DNA from: Trichodesmium sp002260545
Lineage (GTDB): Bacteria; Cyanobacteriota; Cyanobacteriia; Cyanobacteriales; Microcoleaceae
Direction of reading: 5' to 3'
Assembly (NCBI RefSeq): GCF_050016015.1
Contig: NZ_JBNHEQ010000158.1
Span: 31,644-95,643 of the forward strand
Length of the DNA stretch: 64,000 nt
Shown piece after piece: positions 9,112 to 18,345 of this stretch. A model generated the notes under the pieces. That model ran no database searches and was not told where the DNA came from. It was given only the letters and a program-made list of their open reading frames with translations. Position 1 is the first letter of the stretch. Each line of letters opens with the position of its first letter. Made by a program: the position numbers and the translations under genes.

Positions 9112-9698
9112 TTAGGCATTTTTCAGTTCTAGGGACTTCAACTGCCAAAATTGTCTCAAAGTAAGGGAGTAAGGAGTAACCAGTAACGATAGAGTATAAC
9201 AATTGGAATAATTTATTTTCTACTATTTTCCCTAAACACTACCTATCTATAACGTTATAGTTTTTAAATGCTATATATAGTGTTTCTCCCTAAGTCATGG
9301 GTAATTTCTTTTTCCTTCCTCCTTTGTATGATTCACAGGAGTTAGGCATTTTTCAGTTCTAGGGACTTCAACTGCCAAAATTGTCTCAAAGTAAGGGAGT
9401 AAGGAGTAACCAGTAACGATAGAGTATAACAATTGGAATAATTTATTTTCTACTATTTTCCCTAAACACTACCTATCTATAACGTTATAGTTTTTAAATG
9501 CTATATATAGTGTTTCTGCCTAAGTCATAGGTGATTTCTTCTTTCCTCTTTCCTGTTCCTTTGTATCAATAATAGGATTTACGCATTTTTCAGTTCTAAA
9601 CACTACATATCTATAACGTTATAGTTTTCCCATACTATATATAGTTTCTCTTCCTCAGTTTTGAGTCCTCCCTCCCTCCCCTACTCCCTACTCCCTAT

Positions 9699-11333
9699 TT
9701 AAAAAGAAACTGGCACCAACTTCAAAGGTCCAACCCCCAATTCTTGAGATGACAGCGATCGAACCTCAAACAAAGCCATCATATCCTTAAATTCAGGTTG
9801 ACCACGGGAAGCACCTGTAATACCTCTAGCAATAATCAAACCACACCAACCACGAGTAGCAATGCAACGCTCGTCCCATTTTTCTCTAGCTTCCTGGTGT
9901 ACAGGGTCATTTTGCATAAATTCACCAAATAAATGCAGTACACCATCATAAGTTTTCAATATGCCCAAATCATAATTTTTTTCCTCCATAGGGTCTTCCC
10001 CTGGATTAAATCCTATACCATGAAGTCCCTGAGCTTCTTCTAAATCTGTTATCAACTTAGTTGCTTTTGGCAGAGAAGTTTGAATTAAAATTATAGGTAG
10101 ACCTTCTCCTGATGTTTCAATATCTTCCTCGGCTGGCTGATATTGTTTAGTATTATCCCTTAAATATTCCACTGTCTCCCAAGGCACTACTCCCAAACTC
10201 AAGAAAGAATTTGGTGGAACCAAATCATCTTTAAGCATAGGCATTTCAATTTCTAATTCTTCATCTCCTTCCGCGTCAGACTCCACAGCCATTTCATATA
10301 ATTCTTCTGCTACTTCTGGCATAGTTGTGACTTTAACTGATACTACCTCGTCTGATTGAGGTATGGGAATGCGGTAGCGACTACTAATGCTAGGGAATTT
10401 ATTACCCATCATTTTCTTGCGGGAGGCTCGCAAAAAGCGATGTAGTGCTTCTAAAGTAACTAATGTTGTAAGTGCTTCCTCTTCATAGAGAATAGACCTT
10501 AAACCTTCTAAAGGATGTAAATTACCAAAATTGGCCTGAATTTCTGATATTGATAAATTTTCTAGATTTGTATCCCCATTCTCATTATCTTCATCCTCCT
10601 CCTGAAAACTATCGTAAGTAATAAAAAGGCAATCTTGCCCTAAAAAAGCTTCTTCTAAATTTTCATAAGATTTTTCATAAGCTACTCTTTCTCTAAACCT
10701 TTTCAGAGAATCTAAAGAACGATACAACAAAATTCCATAATCCATGCCCAATTTACCCAAAACACAGATATATAGATTTTCAATATCCCATTGATTAAGT
10801 TCTATAGAGATAATTTGATGCTCTCCTAACATTTCCCAAGGAGCATCATCCCAAATTTGATCTGCTTTTTCCACTAAAGCTTCTGCATATTCCGGAGGTA
10901 ATTGAGGCGGACGATTATCTGATACTTCCTGTAGTCCCCGAAATATTTCATCAATCAGAGGTAAATCTGGAACATAATCAATTGTAATTCCTAAGTTTTG
11001 TAAGACCCCTCTGAGAAAAAATTGAATTTCTCGGTCTTTGACAACTATTTTTTGTGGCCTAATTGCTGGGGCTGGACTTTGAGGATTTTCCATAGCTCTC
11101 AGTAATGTCCGAACAATTGCTTCGGGGCCAGTATCTGGCGTTACCATATCCATTGCTCTGACCATGCCATGGGAGCCATCTACCCAGATAATACATTCGT
11201 TTGTTTTTTCTGACTCTAATTCTGGGTTAGAGCTGGAGTCTGAATATATAGGACGGCGATCGCCTTCCCATACACTAGGAACTTGTTGTAATTTTTGTAA
11301 CCTACGAATTGTTGAAGGATTGAGAGCTACCAT
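9699..11333 (-). CDS. Cyanobacterial conserved protein of unknown function (possibly DUF6930)
   Basis: A 544-residue soluble, acidic protein. I recognise it only as a conserved cyanobacterial protein; the DUF6930 label is from memory and uncertain. Visible features are a basic N-terminus (PSTIRRLQKLQQVPSVWEGD), a WVDGSHGMVRAMD segment, two similar halves with long acidic linkers (EEDEDNENGD near residue 250 and SDAEGDEELEIEMP near 350), and a C-terminal block GWCGLIIARGITGASRGQP. No signal peptide or membrane segment is apparent. It is a single gene between repeat arrays. Confidence 0.75.
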   Translation of the reverse strand: MVALNPSTIRRLQKLQQVPSVWEGDRRPIYSDSSSNPELESEKTNECIIWVDGSHGMVRAMDMVTPDTGPEAIVRTLLRAMENPQSPAPAIRPQKIVVKDREIQFFLRGVLQNLGITIDYVPDLPLIDEIFRGLQEVSDNRPPQLPPEYAEALVEKADQIWDDAPWEMLGEHQIISIELNQWDIENLYICVLGKLGMDYGILLYRSLDSLKRFRERVAYEKSYENLEEAFLGQDCLFITYDSFQEEDEDNENGDTNLENLSISEIQANFGNLHPLEGLRSILYEEEALTTLVTLEALHRFLRASRKKMMGNKFPSISSRYRIPIPQSDEVVSVKVTTMPEVAEELYEMAVESDAEGDEELEIEMPMLKDDLVPPNSFLSLGVVPWETVEYLRDNTKQYQPAEEDIETSGEGLPIILIQTSLPKATKLITDLEEAQGLHGIGFNPGEDPMEEKNYDLGILKTYDGVLHLFGEFMQNDPVHQEAREKWDERCIATRGWCGLIIARGITGASRGQPEFKDMMALFEVRSLSSQELGVGPLKLVPVSF

Positions 11334-12059
11334 ATACTAAGCCTGTGAAAGTGAAGCAATTGCTGGATATTTTTTCCTTTGACCTTAAACCATATTTTTA
11401 TCAATGTATTTTTATATACATTTTTCTGGAACGGTCTTGCTAGCATGAGGAGAATTGTCTCTTTGACGATACTGAACTATTGCTAGGAGCGAGTGGGTGA
11501 TATAATCATACAAAAGTGTCCGAGATTTGATACATATTTATACCCATCTTTCAATGATTCTAGCATTAGTAAGGATAGTCTTTAAAACAACTATAGACAA
11601 GTATAATCAGTATATGGGATTTTTTAGGGACTAAATATTTATTGCTTGTAATTCCAATCAGAATTCAGGTACAAAACTATGGGTTCTTGGTTGCAGGGTA
11701 AAGAGACAATAAAAGAAGAAAAACTATACCAATCCTATTTTATTTGTGTCCAAAATATTGTCAATTTTGGGAAATAGGTAACAGGCAATAGTTGATATGC
11801 AAGGGTTTTGGAGTTTATTTCTAGTTTTTAAATTGTTACAACCTGTTGAGGATTGCTATATACTATTTTAAGTTATTTTTCCCTAAATCTCAGGTTTTCA
11901 ACCAAAATGTTCCTAATATTGAACAAAAAATTTTGATTGATGATCATTATTCAAGGTAGTTATAAGTTAGATTTTCAGGAATATATATAAAATATATCTA
12001 AGTAGTTAGAAATAACTATACTATATAGACAGCTATAGCAGTTAAGGAGCTAGAAACAA
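11334..12059. other. 726-bp spacer ahead of sufA
   Basis: No gene found. It contains the CAATCCTATTTTATTTGTG fragment (about 11732-11750) seen elsewhere as part of a small MITE. The last 120 bp are very AT-rich (AATATATATAAAATATATC) and probably include the sufA promoter, but no clear -35/-10 pair can be assigned. Confidence 0.4.
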
Positions 12060-12416
12060 ATGACACAAACTACTCAGTCTCAACAAAAAGGGATTATGAT
12101 GAGCGAAGCTGCTGTAAAGCAGGTTCTATCTTTGAGAGAGAAACAAGGAAAAGACCTTTGCCTACGAGTAGGGGTACGTCAAGGTGGATGTTCTGGAATG
12201 TCTTATATGATGGATTTTGCAGATCCTAGCACAATTAGAGATGATGATGAAGTTTTCGATTATGATGGGTTTAAGGTTGTTTGCGACCGCAAAAGTATCC
12301 TTTATCTCTATGGTTTGATGCTTGACTATAGTGACGCTTTGATTGGCGGTGGGTTCCAGTTTACTAATCCTAATGCAACTCAAACCTGTGGTTGTGGTAA
12401 TTCCTTTTCAGCTTAA
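12060..12416 (+). CDS. sufA: SufA/IscA-type iron-sulfur carrier protein
   Basis: A 118-residue A-type carrier (HesB/IscA/SufA family) that holds Fe or a 2Fe-2S cluster and passes it to apoproteins. The three conserved cysteines are present: one in RQGGCSGMSYMMDF and two in the C-terminal TCGCGNSF. The family motif FDYDGFKVVCDRKS is intact. It closely resembles what I remember of the Synechocystis protein Slr1417. The ATG at 12060 has AAGGAG about 11 bases upstream. Relatives sit near zds in some cyanobacteria, which fits the local gene set. The A-type subtype (SufA versus IscA) is not certain from sequence alone. Confidence 0.92.
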   Translation: MTQTTQSQQKGIMMSEAAVKQVLSLREKQGKDLCLRVGVRQGGCSGMSYMMDFADPSTIRDDDEVFDYDGFKVVCDRKSILYLYGLMLDYSDALIGGGFQFTNPNATQTCGCGNSFSA

Positions 12417-12489
12417 ATATTAATTAAATTAAACTACATCTTTAGATAAACTAGATAGATAGATGTGGTATATTTTCCTTCTAGAAAGG

Positions 12490-12516
12490 TAGGGGTACAG
12501 TATTTACTGTGCCCCT
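12490..12516. terminator. Possible terminator hairpin after sufA
   Basis: AGGGGTACAG and CTGTGCCCCT form an imperfect stem with a 6-base loop, 75 bp after the sufA stop. There is no clear T-tract, and the arms belong to the GTAGGGG palindrome family, so this may simply be a repeat. Confidence 0.35.
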
Positions 12517-12560
12517 AAATATTGTGTAAATTGATTTTTCTAGTGTCAAATCTTTAATCT

Positions 12561-12785
12561 GGGCTGGCTGAATAAGTCTTTTAATAGCCAGAAGGAGTCA
12601 GGAGTCAGGAGGAATGGGAATTATAAAGTAGGTAGTCAGAAAATAGTCCCTTAATTTTTCTGCCTTACATTACCTTAAAATGCTCACTTTTTCAGCTCCA
12701 TCAACTGAAAATCTGGTACTTTTTCCAGACCTAAAATTCTCAAACCTTTATATGTCAATGCTTTGATGTTTAATCAGCAAACCCT
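12561..12785. mobile_element. Family B MITE, about 225 bp
   Basis: It reads GGGCTGGCTGAATAAGTC on the left and TTAATCAGCAAACCCT on the right, the inverted relatives of the ends at 6117-6314. The interior includes AAATCTGGTACTTTTTCCAG, shared in reverse with the copy near 48204. No coding capacity. Confidence 0.6.
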
Positions 12786-12956
12786 AATTTAACTAGCTAT
12801 CAGCTATCAGCATTTCACCTAGCCTCTTGCAGAGGAACTACCTCTTGCTTACTGTTGAAATACCTGACTAGGGCCTAAAAAAAAGTCAATCATCCTGACC
12901 GCTGACTGCTGACTACTGACTGCTTTTTAACTTTTTGTGATTAATTTTTTAAACTA

Positions 12957-13089
12957 GAAAACCTAGAGTATTACCATCTAGAAATAAGGTCTCAAACCTC
13001 CTGTTTGAATGGGATAAAAAGGATGAAAATTTTCTTGCTTTCTTTTCAGTAGGAGATACTATTAACTAATAACTGATAACTGAAATGAC
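12957..13089. repeat. Leader repeat fused to the TPR gene start
   Basis: AAATAAGGTCTCAA, GTAGGAGATACTATTAAC and TAATAACTGATAACTGAAATGAC in order. The same order, with small changes, lies at 49765-49843 ahead of the ferredoxin gene. The ATG within the last motif is the start codon at 13085. Confidence 0.7.
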
Positions 13090-13507
13090 TCAAACACCAG
13101 AAGAATTATATAAAGAAGGATTAGAAAGATATAAGGCTGGAGAAGACCCAAAGACTTTAATTCCATTATTTAAAGAAATTACTAACCTTTCTCCTAAAAG
13201 TAGTACTAGTTGGATTAGCTTATCATGGTTATATCTATTAGAGAAAAAACCTAAATCAGCCCATAAAGCAGCTAAAACAGGAGTTAAACTTAATCCAGAC
13301 GATCCACAAGGCAGAATTAATTTAGCTTTAGCAATGCTGGAAATAGGAGAAAAGGGTGTTAGACCTCATGTAGAGATAGCCCAGCAAATGATTATGGCTG
13401 ATAAAGATTGGCTCGAAGAAATTAAAAATAATATTCAGGATGGTTTCAATAGAAGAGGTGAATGGCCTAGCCTTAGTCGAGTTAACAGTTGGTTATTTGA
13501 TGTTTAA
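13085..13507 (+). CDS. Small tetratricopeptide-repeat protein
   Basis: A 140-residue TPR protein, probably a soluble scaffold. Residues 7-20 (ELYKEGLERYKAGE) and 38-100 (SWISLSWLYLLEKKPKSAHK, AAKTGVKLNPDDPQGRINLA) show TPR-like helix pairs with the usual small and aromatic positions and the LNPDDPQ turn. I recall similar cyanobacterial proteins encoded near the SufA-like gene, which is also the case here (0.7 kb downstream, same strand), but no Fe-S role can be claimed. The start codon and part of its second codon are provided by a dispersed leader repeat; an upstream start is blocked because the repeat has stops. Confidence 0.85.
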   Translation: MTQTPEELYKEGLERYKAGEDPKTLIPLFKEITNLSPKSSTSWISLSWLYLLEKKPKSAHKAAKTGVKLNPDDPQGRINLALAMLEIGEKGVRPHVEIAQQMIMADKDWLEEIKNNIQDGFNRRGEWPSLSRVNSWLFDV

Positions 13508-14273
13508 ACTAAATTTTTTGGCTAAATTAAAAAATTGACTAAAAAATAAAGTCAATAGCTTCCCCTTTTCAGGGGATAAAAAAGGAAATTAGGAATTTTA
13601 TTGCTTCCAACTTCAATCAGTCATAGGTATTTATAACTAATGACTGAAATGACAAATGTATAGCCTTTAAAAAAACTTCATAATTCATATAAAAACTTTA
13701 CGTCAAACCAGAAAAAATCATGTTATTATTTGTAGAACTTCAGAGATTACTTAATCACCATAAAGTAGAAAATCCCTAAGAGCTTAATAGCTCTACTAAC
13801 TATCTAGATAATAATCGATCAAAAACTTGAAAAATGCTAATTTGGCAGCAATTTTCTAGTTAAAGCTGAACAAGAGGATTAACTTACAAATATTTAAGTA
13901 TAAAACTTAAATTTAAGTCAATCAATATTCTATAAAGTCAGGCTAGCTAAGAGAAATTATTTGCACAATTCCAGGTGAAGATGAAGTGCATTAGTAATAT
14001 TCTATGAAAACCGAAAAAAAATTGCTCAAAGTCAAAAAAAACTGACTAGGCAAGAATAAAAGTAGGTTAACTAAACACAAATCAGTCAAAAATGTTTTTT
14101 TTAGGATGTGAGGTTGGTACTCAAAGTACCCAAAATACAAAGTAAGCCTAGGGATACTAAAACAGTTTTTTAGTAGTTAGTAAGCTGAGTTAGAGAACTA
14201 AACAGTCTCTTGTATAAATCTCAATTAAGAGAGTCAAACCTAATTTTAGATAATACTAAGGAGTTGAAGTACA
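13508..14273. other. 766-bp spacer, nothing recognised
   Basis: AT-rich and without ORFs or clear terminal inverted repeats. A short TAACTAATGACTGAAATGAC leader-type motif lies at about 13637-13655 but opens no reading frame. AAGGAGTTG just before 14274 is the ribosome binding site of the next gene. Confidence 0.4.
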
Positions 14274-14501
14274 ATGACATTTAATAATCAAGTTAATAAT
14301 CTAGATGACGTTAATGTAAAGCCTGAAACTCGTAACCACAAAGGATTTTTTGTTCAGGAAGGCGATTATAAACTAATGAGTATTGATGAGTCTGGTTGGG
14401 CTTTAATTTGTCTAGATGATGCAGTATGTCATTATGTAGATCCAGATAATTTGCAAGAAACAAAAGAATTAATCGAAGAATCAGCAACTGTTCAAAAATA
14501 A
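14274..14501 (+). CDS. Small conserved-looking protein of unknown function (75 aa)
   Basis: A 75-residue acidic soluble protein. I do not recognise the family. The central part, GFFVQEGDYKLMSIDESGWA then LICLDDAVCHYVDPDNL, looks like a small beta-rich domain, and the ends are polar. Support for it being real: an AAGGAG ribosome binding site 9 bases before the ATG, compact codon use like its neighbours, and a strong bidirectional terminator directly downstream. It has one Cys and no membrane segment. It converges on the epimerase gene. Confidence 0.65.
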   Translation: MTFNNQVNNLDDVNVKPETRNHKGFFVQEGDYKLMSIDESGWALICLDDAVCHYVDPDNLQETKELIEESATVQK

Positions 14502-14544
14502 AAGTTTGAACTACCTATAGATTTAGATAGAAAAATGATTTGGG

Positions 14545-14582
14545 CAAGCTGCCTTCCTAATTATGGCAGCTTGATTCTTTTT
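14545..14582. terminator. Bidirectional rho-independent-type terminator
   Basis: A perfect 9-bp stem CAAGCTGCC (14545-14553) and GGCAGCTTG (14565-14573) with an 11-base loop, followed by ATTCTTTTT on the plus strand and preceded by GAAAAATGATT, which gives a T-rich tail on the minus strand. It lies between the ends of two convergent genes. Confidence 0.85.
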
Positions 14583-14599
14583 GATAAATTTGACAACTT

Positions 14600-15523
14600 T
14601 CAAGAAGCCAAAATATTTTTTAGAGCAGGCTTAACATTAGGATACTGATACTCAAAGCCAGAAGCTTGAGTTTGTTTTGGTAAAACTTTTTGACCTTCCA
14701 ATACAACTACAGCACCATCTCCCAATAACAATTCAATGGCAAAATTAGGTACAGGTATCCAAGAAGGTCTATTTAAAGCAGCCCCTAAATCTTGACAAAA
14801 TTCTCCCATTCGTATAGGATTAGGAGCAGTAGCATTAAATACTCCTGCCATTTCTGGGTGGCGTAGAGAATGTAAAATTAAACCTACCAAATCATCAATA
14901 TGCACCCAAGAAAACCATTGCCTACCACTACCAATAGGTCCACCAGCAAATAACTGGAAGGGAGTTAACATTTTCGACACAGTACCCCCCATACCCAATA
15001 CAATACCAATTCGCAAAATAACCAACCTTACCCCTATATCCTTAACAGGTTGGGCAGCAGTTTCCCACTCCCGACAAACTTCCGCCAGAAAGTCATTGCC
15101 ACTATTGCTAGTTTCATCAAAAGTCGCCGTTTCACTCGTGCCATAATATCCCACAGCCGACCCACTGACCAATACCGATGGTTTAGAATTAGCTTGGGCG
15201 ATGGCCTCGACCAATTTTTCCGTAGTTACCTTCCGACTATCCATAATTTCTTGCTTCCGACTGGTATTCCAACGCTCATCGGCAATACCAGCACCCGCCA
15301 GATTAACTACACCGTCGCAGCCATCTATAGATTTTTGCCAACCACCAGACTGTTTTGGCTGGTAGGCAACTATTTCTAAATTAGGATAGGCTGAGTTAGG
15401 AAAAATTCGTTTAGCTTTTTCTAGGTTGCGGGTCAAAACTAATATTTGTTCTCCCTCTGAATGTAGACGCTCGACCAAGCGACTACCGACAAACCCTGTT
15501 GCTCCTGTAATAGCTACTTTCAT
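14600..15523 (-). CDS. TIGR01777-type epimerase, SulA/Giant-chloroplast-1-like
   Basis: A 307-residue extended SDR of the TIGR01777 family. The N-terminal nucleotide-binding motif GATGFVGSRLVERL (residues 7-20) and VVNLAGAGIADERW are diagnostic; SGSAVGYYG and the C-terminal DUF1731-like part (KVLPKQTQASGFEYQYP) are present. Cyanobacterial and chloroplast members (Slr1223, GC1/AtSulA) have been tied to cell or plastid division; the chemical substrate is unknown. The start at 15523 puts the Rossmann motif at the N-terminus as expected. It is monocistronic, with its 3' end facing the terminator shared with the preceding gene. Confidence 0.92.
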   Translation of the reverse strand: MKVAITGATGFVGSRLVERLHSEGEQILVLTRNLEKAKRIFPNSAYPNLEIVAYQPKQSGGWQKSIDGCDGVVNLAGAGIADERWNTSRKQEIMDSRKVTTEKLVEAIAQANSKPSVLVSGSAVGYYGTSETATFDETSNSGNDFLAEVCREWETAAQPVKDIGVRLVILRIGIVLGMGGTVSKMLTPFQLFAGGPIGSGRQWFSWVHIDDLVGLILHSLRHPEMAGVFNATAPNPIRMGEFCQDLGAALNRPSWIPVPNFAIELLLGDGAVVVLEGQKVLPKQTQASGFEYQYPNVKPALKNILAS

Positions 15524-16257
15524 TACTCAAAAATCTATTCACGATACTTTTATCTTTATATAGTAGTGGAATGAGACAGCTAATTTTGTCTATTAGGGTA
15601 GGATTTATAGCAATCCTATTTCAATTGTAATATTTTTTTTGTAGTTAGGAGTCAGGAATCAGAAGTCAGAATTTTGAAGGTTTTTCATCAATCTTAACTA
15701 TTATAAAAATTCTCACAAATCATTTAGAATTGCTATATCATTGAAATATGATGTATTAATTTCAACTGTAACTCCCCCTACTATTGCAAAATTTTAAGTG
15801 TGTCGGCCTACTACCGAATATTTGCTAACTATAAATATTAGTCATAGGTTGGGTTTTGCTACGCAATATGAAAAGTGCTAGCACAACTCAACAAAAACCT
15901 AAATAATATTAAATCAGGTAGCATTAGTATAATTTAGTATTAAGGAATAATAACTCTATCTTCCAGCAATGAACAACTTTTGGCTCCTACTGATAATAGG
16001 AATTATATTACTCTAAACTCAACCTGCAGAATATTTACTGACTATCAATATTGGTAGTAGCTTAGGTCAAGCCACAAAGAAGCCCAACAAAAATGTAGAT
16101 AATATTGAGTTTAACTTGTTAAACTCAACCTACTTAATCTGGATTAATTGAACATTTATTGAGTGGGAAACAGGAAACGGAAAATATAAATTAGTAGTCA
16201 TAATTTAAGATAGTTTTGCCTACCTACTTACTTAAATATTAGGTCACAAAAAAATCC
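15524..16257. other. 734-bp spacer with a degenerate internal duplication
   Basis: Two segments, near 15805-15910 and 16018-16105, resemble each other (GAATATTTGCTAACTATAAATATTAG versus GAATATTTACTGACTATCAATATTGG, each leading to CAACAAAAA and TAATATT). It also holds an AGCAATCCTATTT fragment near 15609. No gene. Confidence 0.4.
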
Positions 16258-17871
16258 ATGGTGAAAAAATTAAACTTTTTAATTGCTGGTGTCAGTGTCA
16301 TTGCAGCAGGCAGTATTGCGACATATCTTTACTTTAAAAATATAGCAATCAAGGTATCTAGTCCTCTCAATAGCGCCCAAGTTGTGCCAGAATCGGCAAT
16401 TATGGCCACTTTTTTCCATCCTAATCAAGAAGCTATAACTAAATTAGAACAATTTGGTACTCCTGAAGCAAAAAAGTTGATTGGTCAGAGTTATGCAGAA
16501 TTTCAGCAAGAAAATTTGGCCGAGACTAATATTGATTGGGAAAAAGATATTAAACCTTGGTTGGGAGGAGTAATGTTGGCTTTTGTACCTGCTGAAGAGG
16601 GGCAAAATACCGATCCTGTAAATATTTTGATGGTAGTGGGAATTAAAAATAAATTAGAAGCTTTGAGATTTGTGAGTAAGTTGAAAGGGGAAGATGAGAG
16701 CAAGGTAATAAAGAGAGAATATCAAGGGGTGACTATTCGAGAAGTTACTGACGATACTGGGAAAACTTTTAATTTAGCAATTTTGGGAGATTATTTAGCG
16801 ATCGCTCCTATAGCAGCAGCAGTGGAAGATGCTATTGATACCTTTCAGGGTAAAAGTGTTTCTATGAGTAAAAATGCTACTGAAACTTTACAGCAGAATG
16901 TGGGGGTTGAGAATGCTATTGCTACTATTTTTATTCCTAACTATAGTCAGTTTGTCACAGAATTTGCAGATGATTTGCCGGAGGAGCAAAAGTTATCTGC
17001 TGCTAGTTTAGAGCAGTTTGAGCAAATAGATTCGATGGTGATGGGAATAGGAGTTGATGATGCGGGTGTACGGTTGCGAGCAGTTACTAAGTTGGTTTCT
17101 CCATTGTCTCCAGAGTTAACTCAACCTGTATCGGGTGAAATTTTGCAACGGTTTCCAGCGCAGACAATAATGTTTATCAGTGGCATGGGTATTAGTCAAA
17201 GTTGGTCGCAACTTGTGACTCAAGCAGAGGAAAATGAAGATTTGCAGAATGGTTTGGATATGGTGAGGAAGACTTTTGAGGAAGTAGATTTGGATGTGGA
17301 TAAAGAAGTGTTTAGTTGGATGGATGGAGAATTTGCTCTTGGTTTGATTGCATCAAATCAGGGAATCTTAGCTACAACTGGAGTTGGTGGAGCGATGGTT
17401 TTTGAGACAAGCGATCGCTCTGCTGCTGAGGTAACGTTGAAAAAGTTAAATCAGATGGCGATTAAAAATGGGGGTGTGGCAGTTAAGGAGAAACAGATGG
17501 GAGTGCAGTCATTGACGGAATGGCAGATGGTTGGTATTGGTACATTTTTTGGATATGGGTGGTTGGATGATAGTAAGTTGTTTGTGGCGATAGGAAGACC
17601 TTTAATAGATGTAATGATGAATATCCCTGATGATGGTTTGATTGGTAGTGAAGGTTTTGAGGAAATTCTGGGGTCTTTGCCAAAGTCGAATCAGGGGTAT
17701 TTGTATTTGGATATGGAGCGGGCGATGGTTTGGGTGAATCGTTATCCGTTTGTAAATGCGGTGATGCCATCGGAGATAAAGGCGATTTTGGATTCCATTC
17801 GTGGTATTGGGGTAACGGCAAGTTGGTCGGATGGGTTGACGAATGAGATGGAGATTTTGTTGGCATTGTAG
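16258..17871 (+). CDS. DUF3352 domain-containing protein
   Basis: A 537-residue protein with one N-terminal membrane anchor (LNFLIAGVSVIAAGSIATYLYF, about residues 5-26) and a large extracytoplasmic or lumenal domain. I recognise the cyanobacterial DUF3352 family from the pattern VPESAIMATFFHP, WLGGVMLAFVP, YLAIAPIAAAVEDAI and GVTASWSDGLTNEMEILLAL at the end. The function is unknown. The ATG at 16258 directly precedes the basic-hydrophobic anchor. It is monocistronic, followed by repeat elements. Confidence 0.88.
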   Translation: MVKKLNFLIAGVSVIAAGSIATYLYFKNIAIKVSSPLNSAQVVPESAIMATFFHPNQEAITKLEQFGTPEAKKLIGQSYAEFQQENLAETNIDWEKDIKPWLGGVMLAFVPAEEGQNTDPVNILMVVGIKNKLEALRFVSKLKGEDESKVIKREYQGVTIREVTDDTGKTFNLAILGDYLAIAPIAAAVEDAIDTFQGKSVSMSKNATETLQQNVGVENAIATIFIPNYSQFVTEFADDLPEEQKLSAASLEQFEQIDSMVMGIGVDDAGVRLRAVTKLVSPLSPELTQPVSGEILQRFPAQTIMFISGMGISQSWSQLVTQAEENEDLQNGLDMVRKTFEEVDLDVDKEVFSWMDGEFALGLIASNQGILATTGVGGAMVFETSDRSAAEVTLKKLNQMAIKNGGVAVKEKQMGVQSLTEWQMVGIGTFFGYGWLDDSKLFVAIGRPLIDVMMNIPDDGLIGSEGFEEILGSLPKSNQGYLYLDMERAMVWVNRYPFVNAVMPSEIKAILDSIRGIGVTASWSDGLTNEMEILLAL

Positions 17872-18026
17872 CATTTAGATGAAAAGATTTGATATCAAAT
17901 CAAGATGATTAGATTGTAAGTCATTGCGACTGAAAAGAATTGGAAGGAAGCAATTTCATAAGTACGCGAGATTGCTTTCTATCCTGGAATAAGCACTTTT
18001 CAACTTTTCAGCAGGATTTTATATGA

Positions 18027-18153
18027 TATAGAATCCGGATAATTACTATAGCCTGCGTCATTGCGACTGTAACGGAGTGGAAGGACGCAATCTCCCAAAT
18101 CAATGAGATTGCTTCCTATCCTCGCAATGACAACTGTTCAACCGGATTCTATA
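18027..18153. mobile_element. 127-bp MITE with TATAGAATCCGG ends and nested palindrome
   Basis: TATAGAATCCGG at 18027-18038 is inverted at 18142-18153. Inside, GTCATTGCGA (18057-18066) pairs with TCGCAATGAC (18122-18131) around GCAATCTC/GAGATTGC. A partial copy of the inner part lies at about 17917-17980, and a scrap at 29499-29520. Confidence 0.75.
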
Positions 18154-18199
18154 TTACAACCTATTTAGGATTGCTATATCTAGTAGATAATATTAGCGA

Positions 18200-18345
18200 T
18201 CGCCTCCTATGTCTTCTTTACCGAAAAATCAAGGTATAAAGCCTCTCCCCATAGGAGAAACAAAAAAAAATTTCCTTTTATTCAATCCTATCCGTTTTAG
18301 GGAGAGGTAATTATCAATTATCCATTATCAATTATCAATTATTTA
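18200..18345. repeat. Family A dispersed repeat
   Basis: Contains TTACCGAAAAATCAAGGTAT, a CCTCTCCCC block and AGGGAGAGGTAATTATCAATT ending in ATTATCAATT units; it overlaps the last codons of the AraC-type gene on the minus strand. Confidence 0.6.

Larger units (their letters stand above)
7966..9650. repeat. 130/230-bp tandem array with a 52-bp palindromic core
   Basis: The core has outer arms AAACACTA and TAGTGTTT around the perfect palindrome CTATAACGTTATAG. Cores begin near 7966, 8098, 8353, 8583, 8813, 9233, 9463 and 9597. The first two and the last two are about 132-134 bp apart; the middle units repeat every 230 bp with nearly identical filler (TTCAACTGCCAAAATTGTCT etc.). The unit between 8813 and 9233 is 420 bp because a MITE has inserted. 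Part of the array is hidden by Ns. Each core could extrude as a cruciform or fold in RNA. Confidence 0.9.

Noticed and set aside
17483..17874. Long minus-strand frames inside the DUF3352 gene
   Set aside because: Antisense shadows in Pro/His/Thr-rich composition; the plus-strand gene is well supported.
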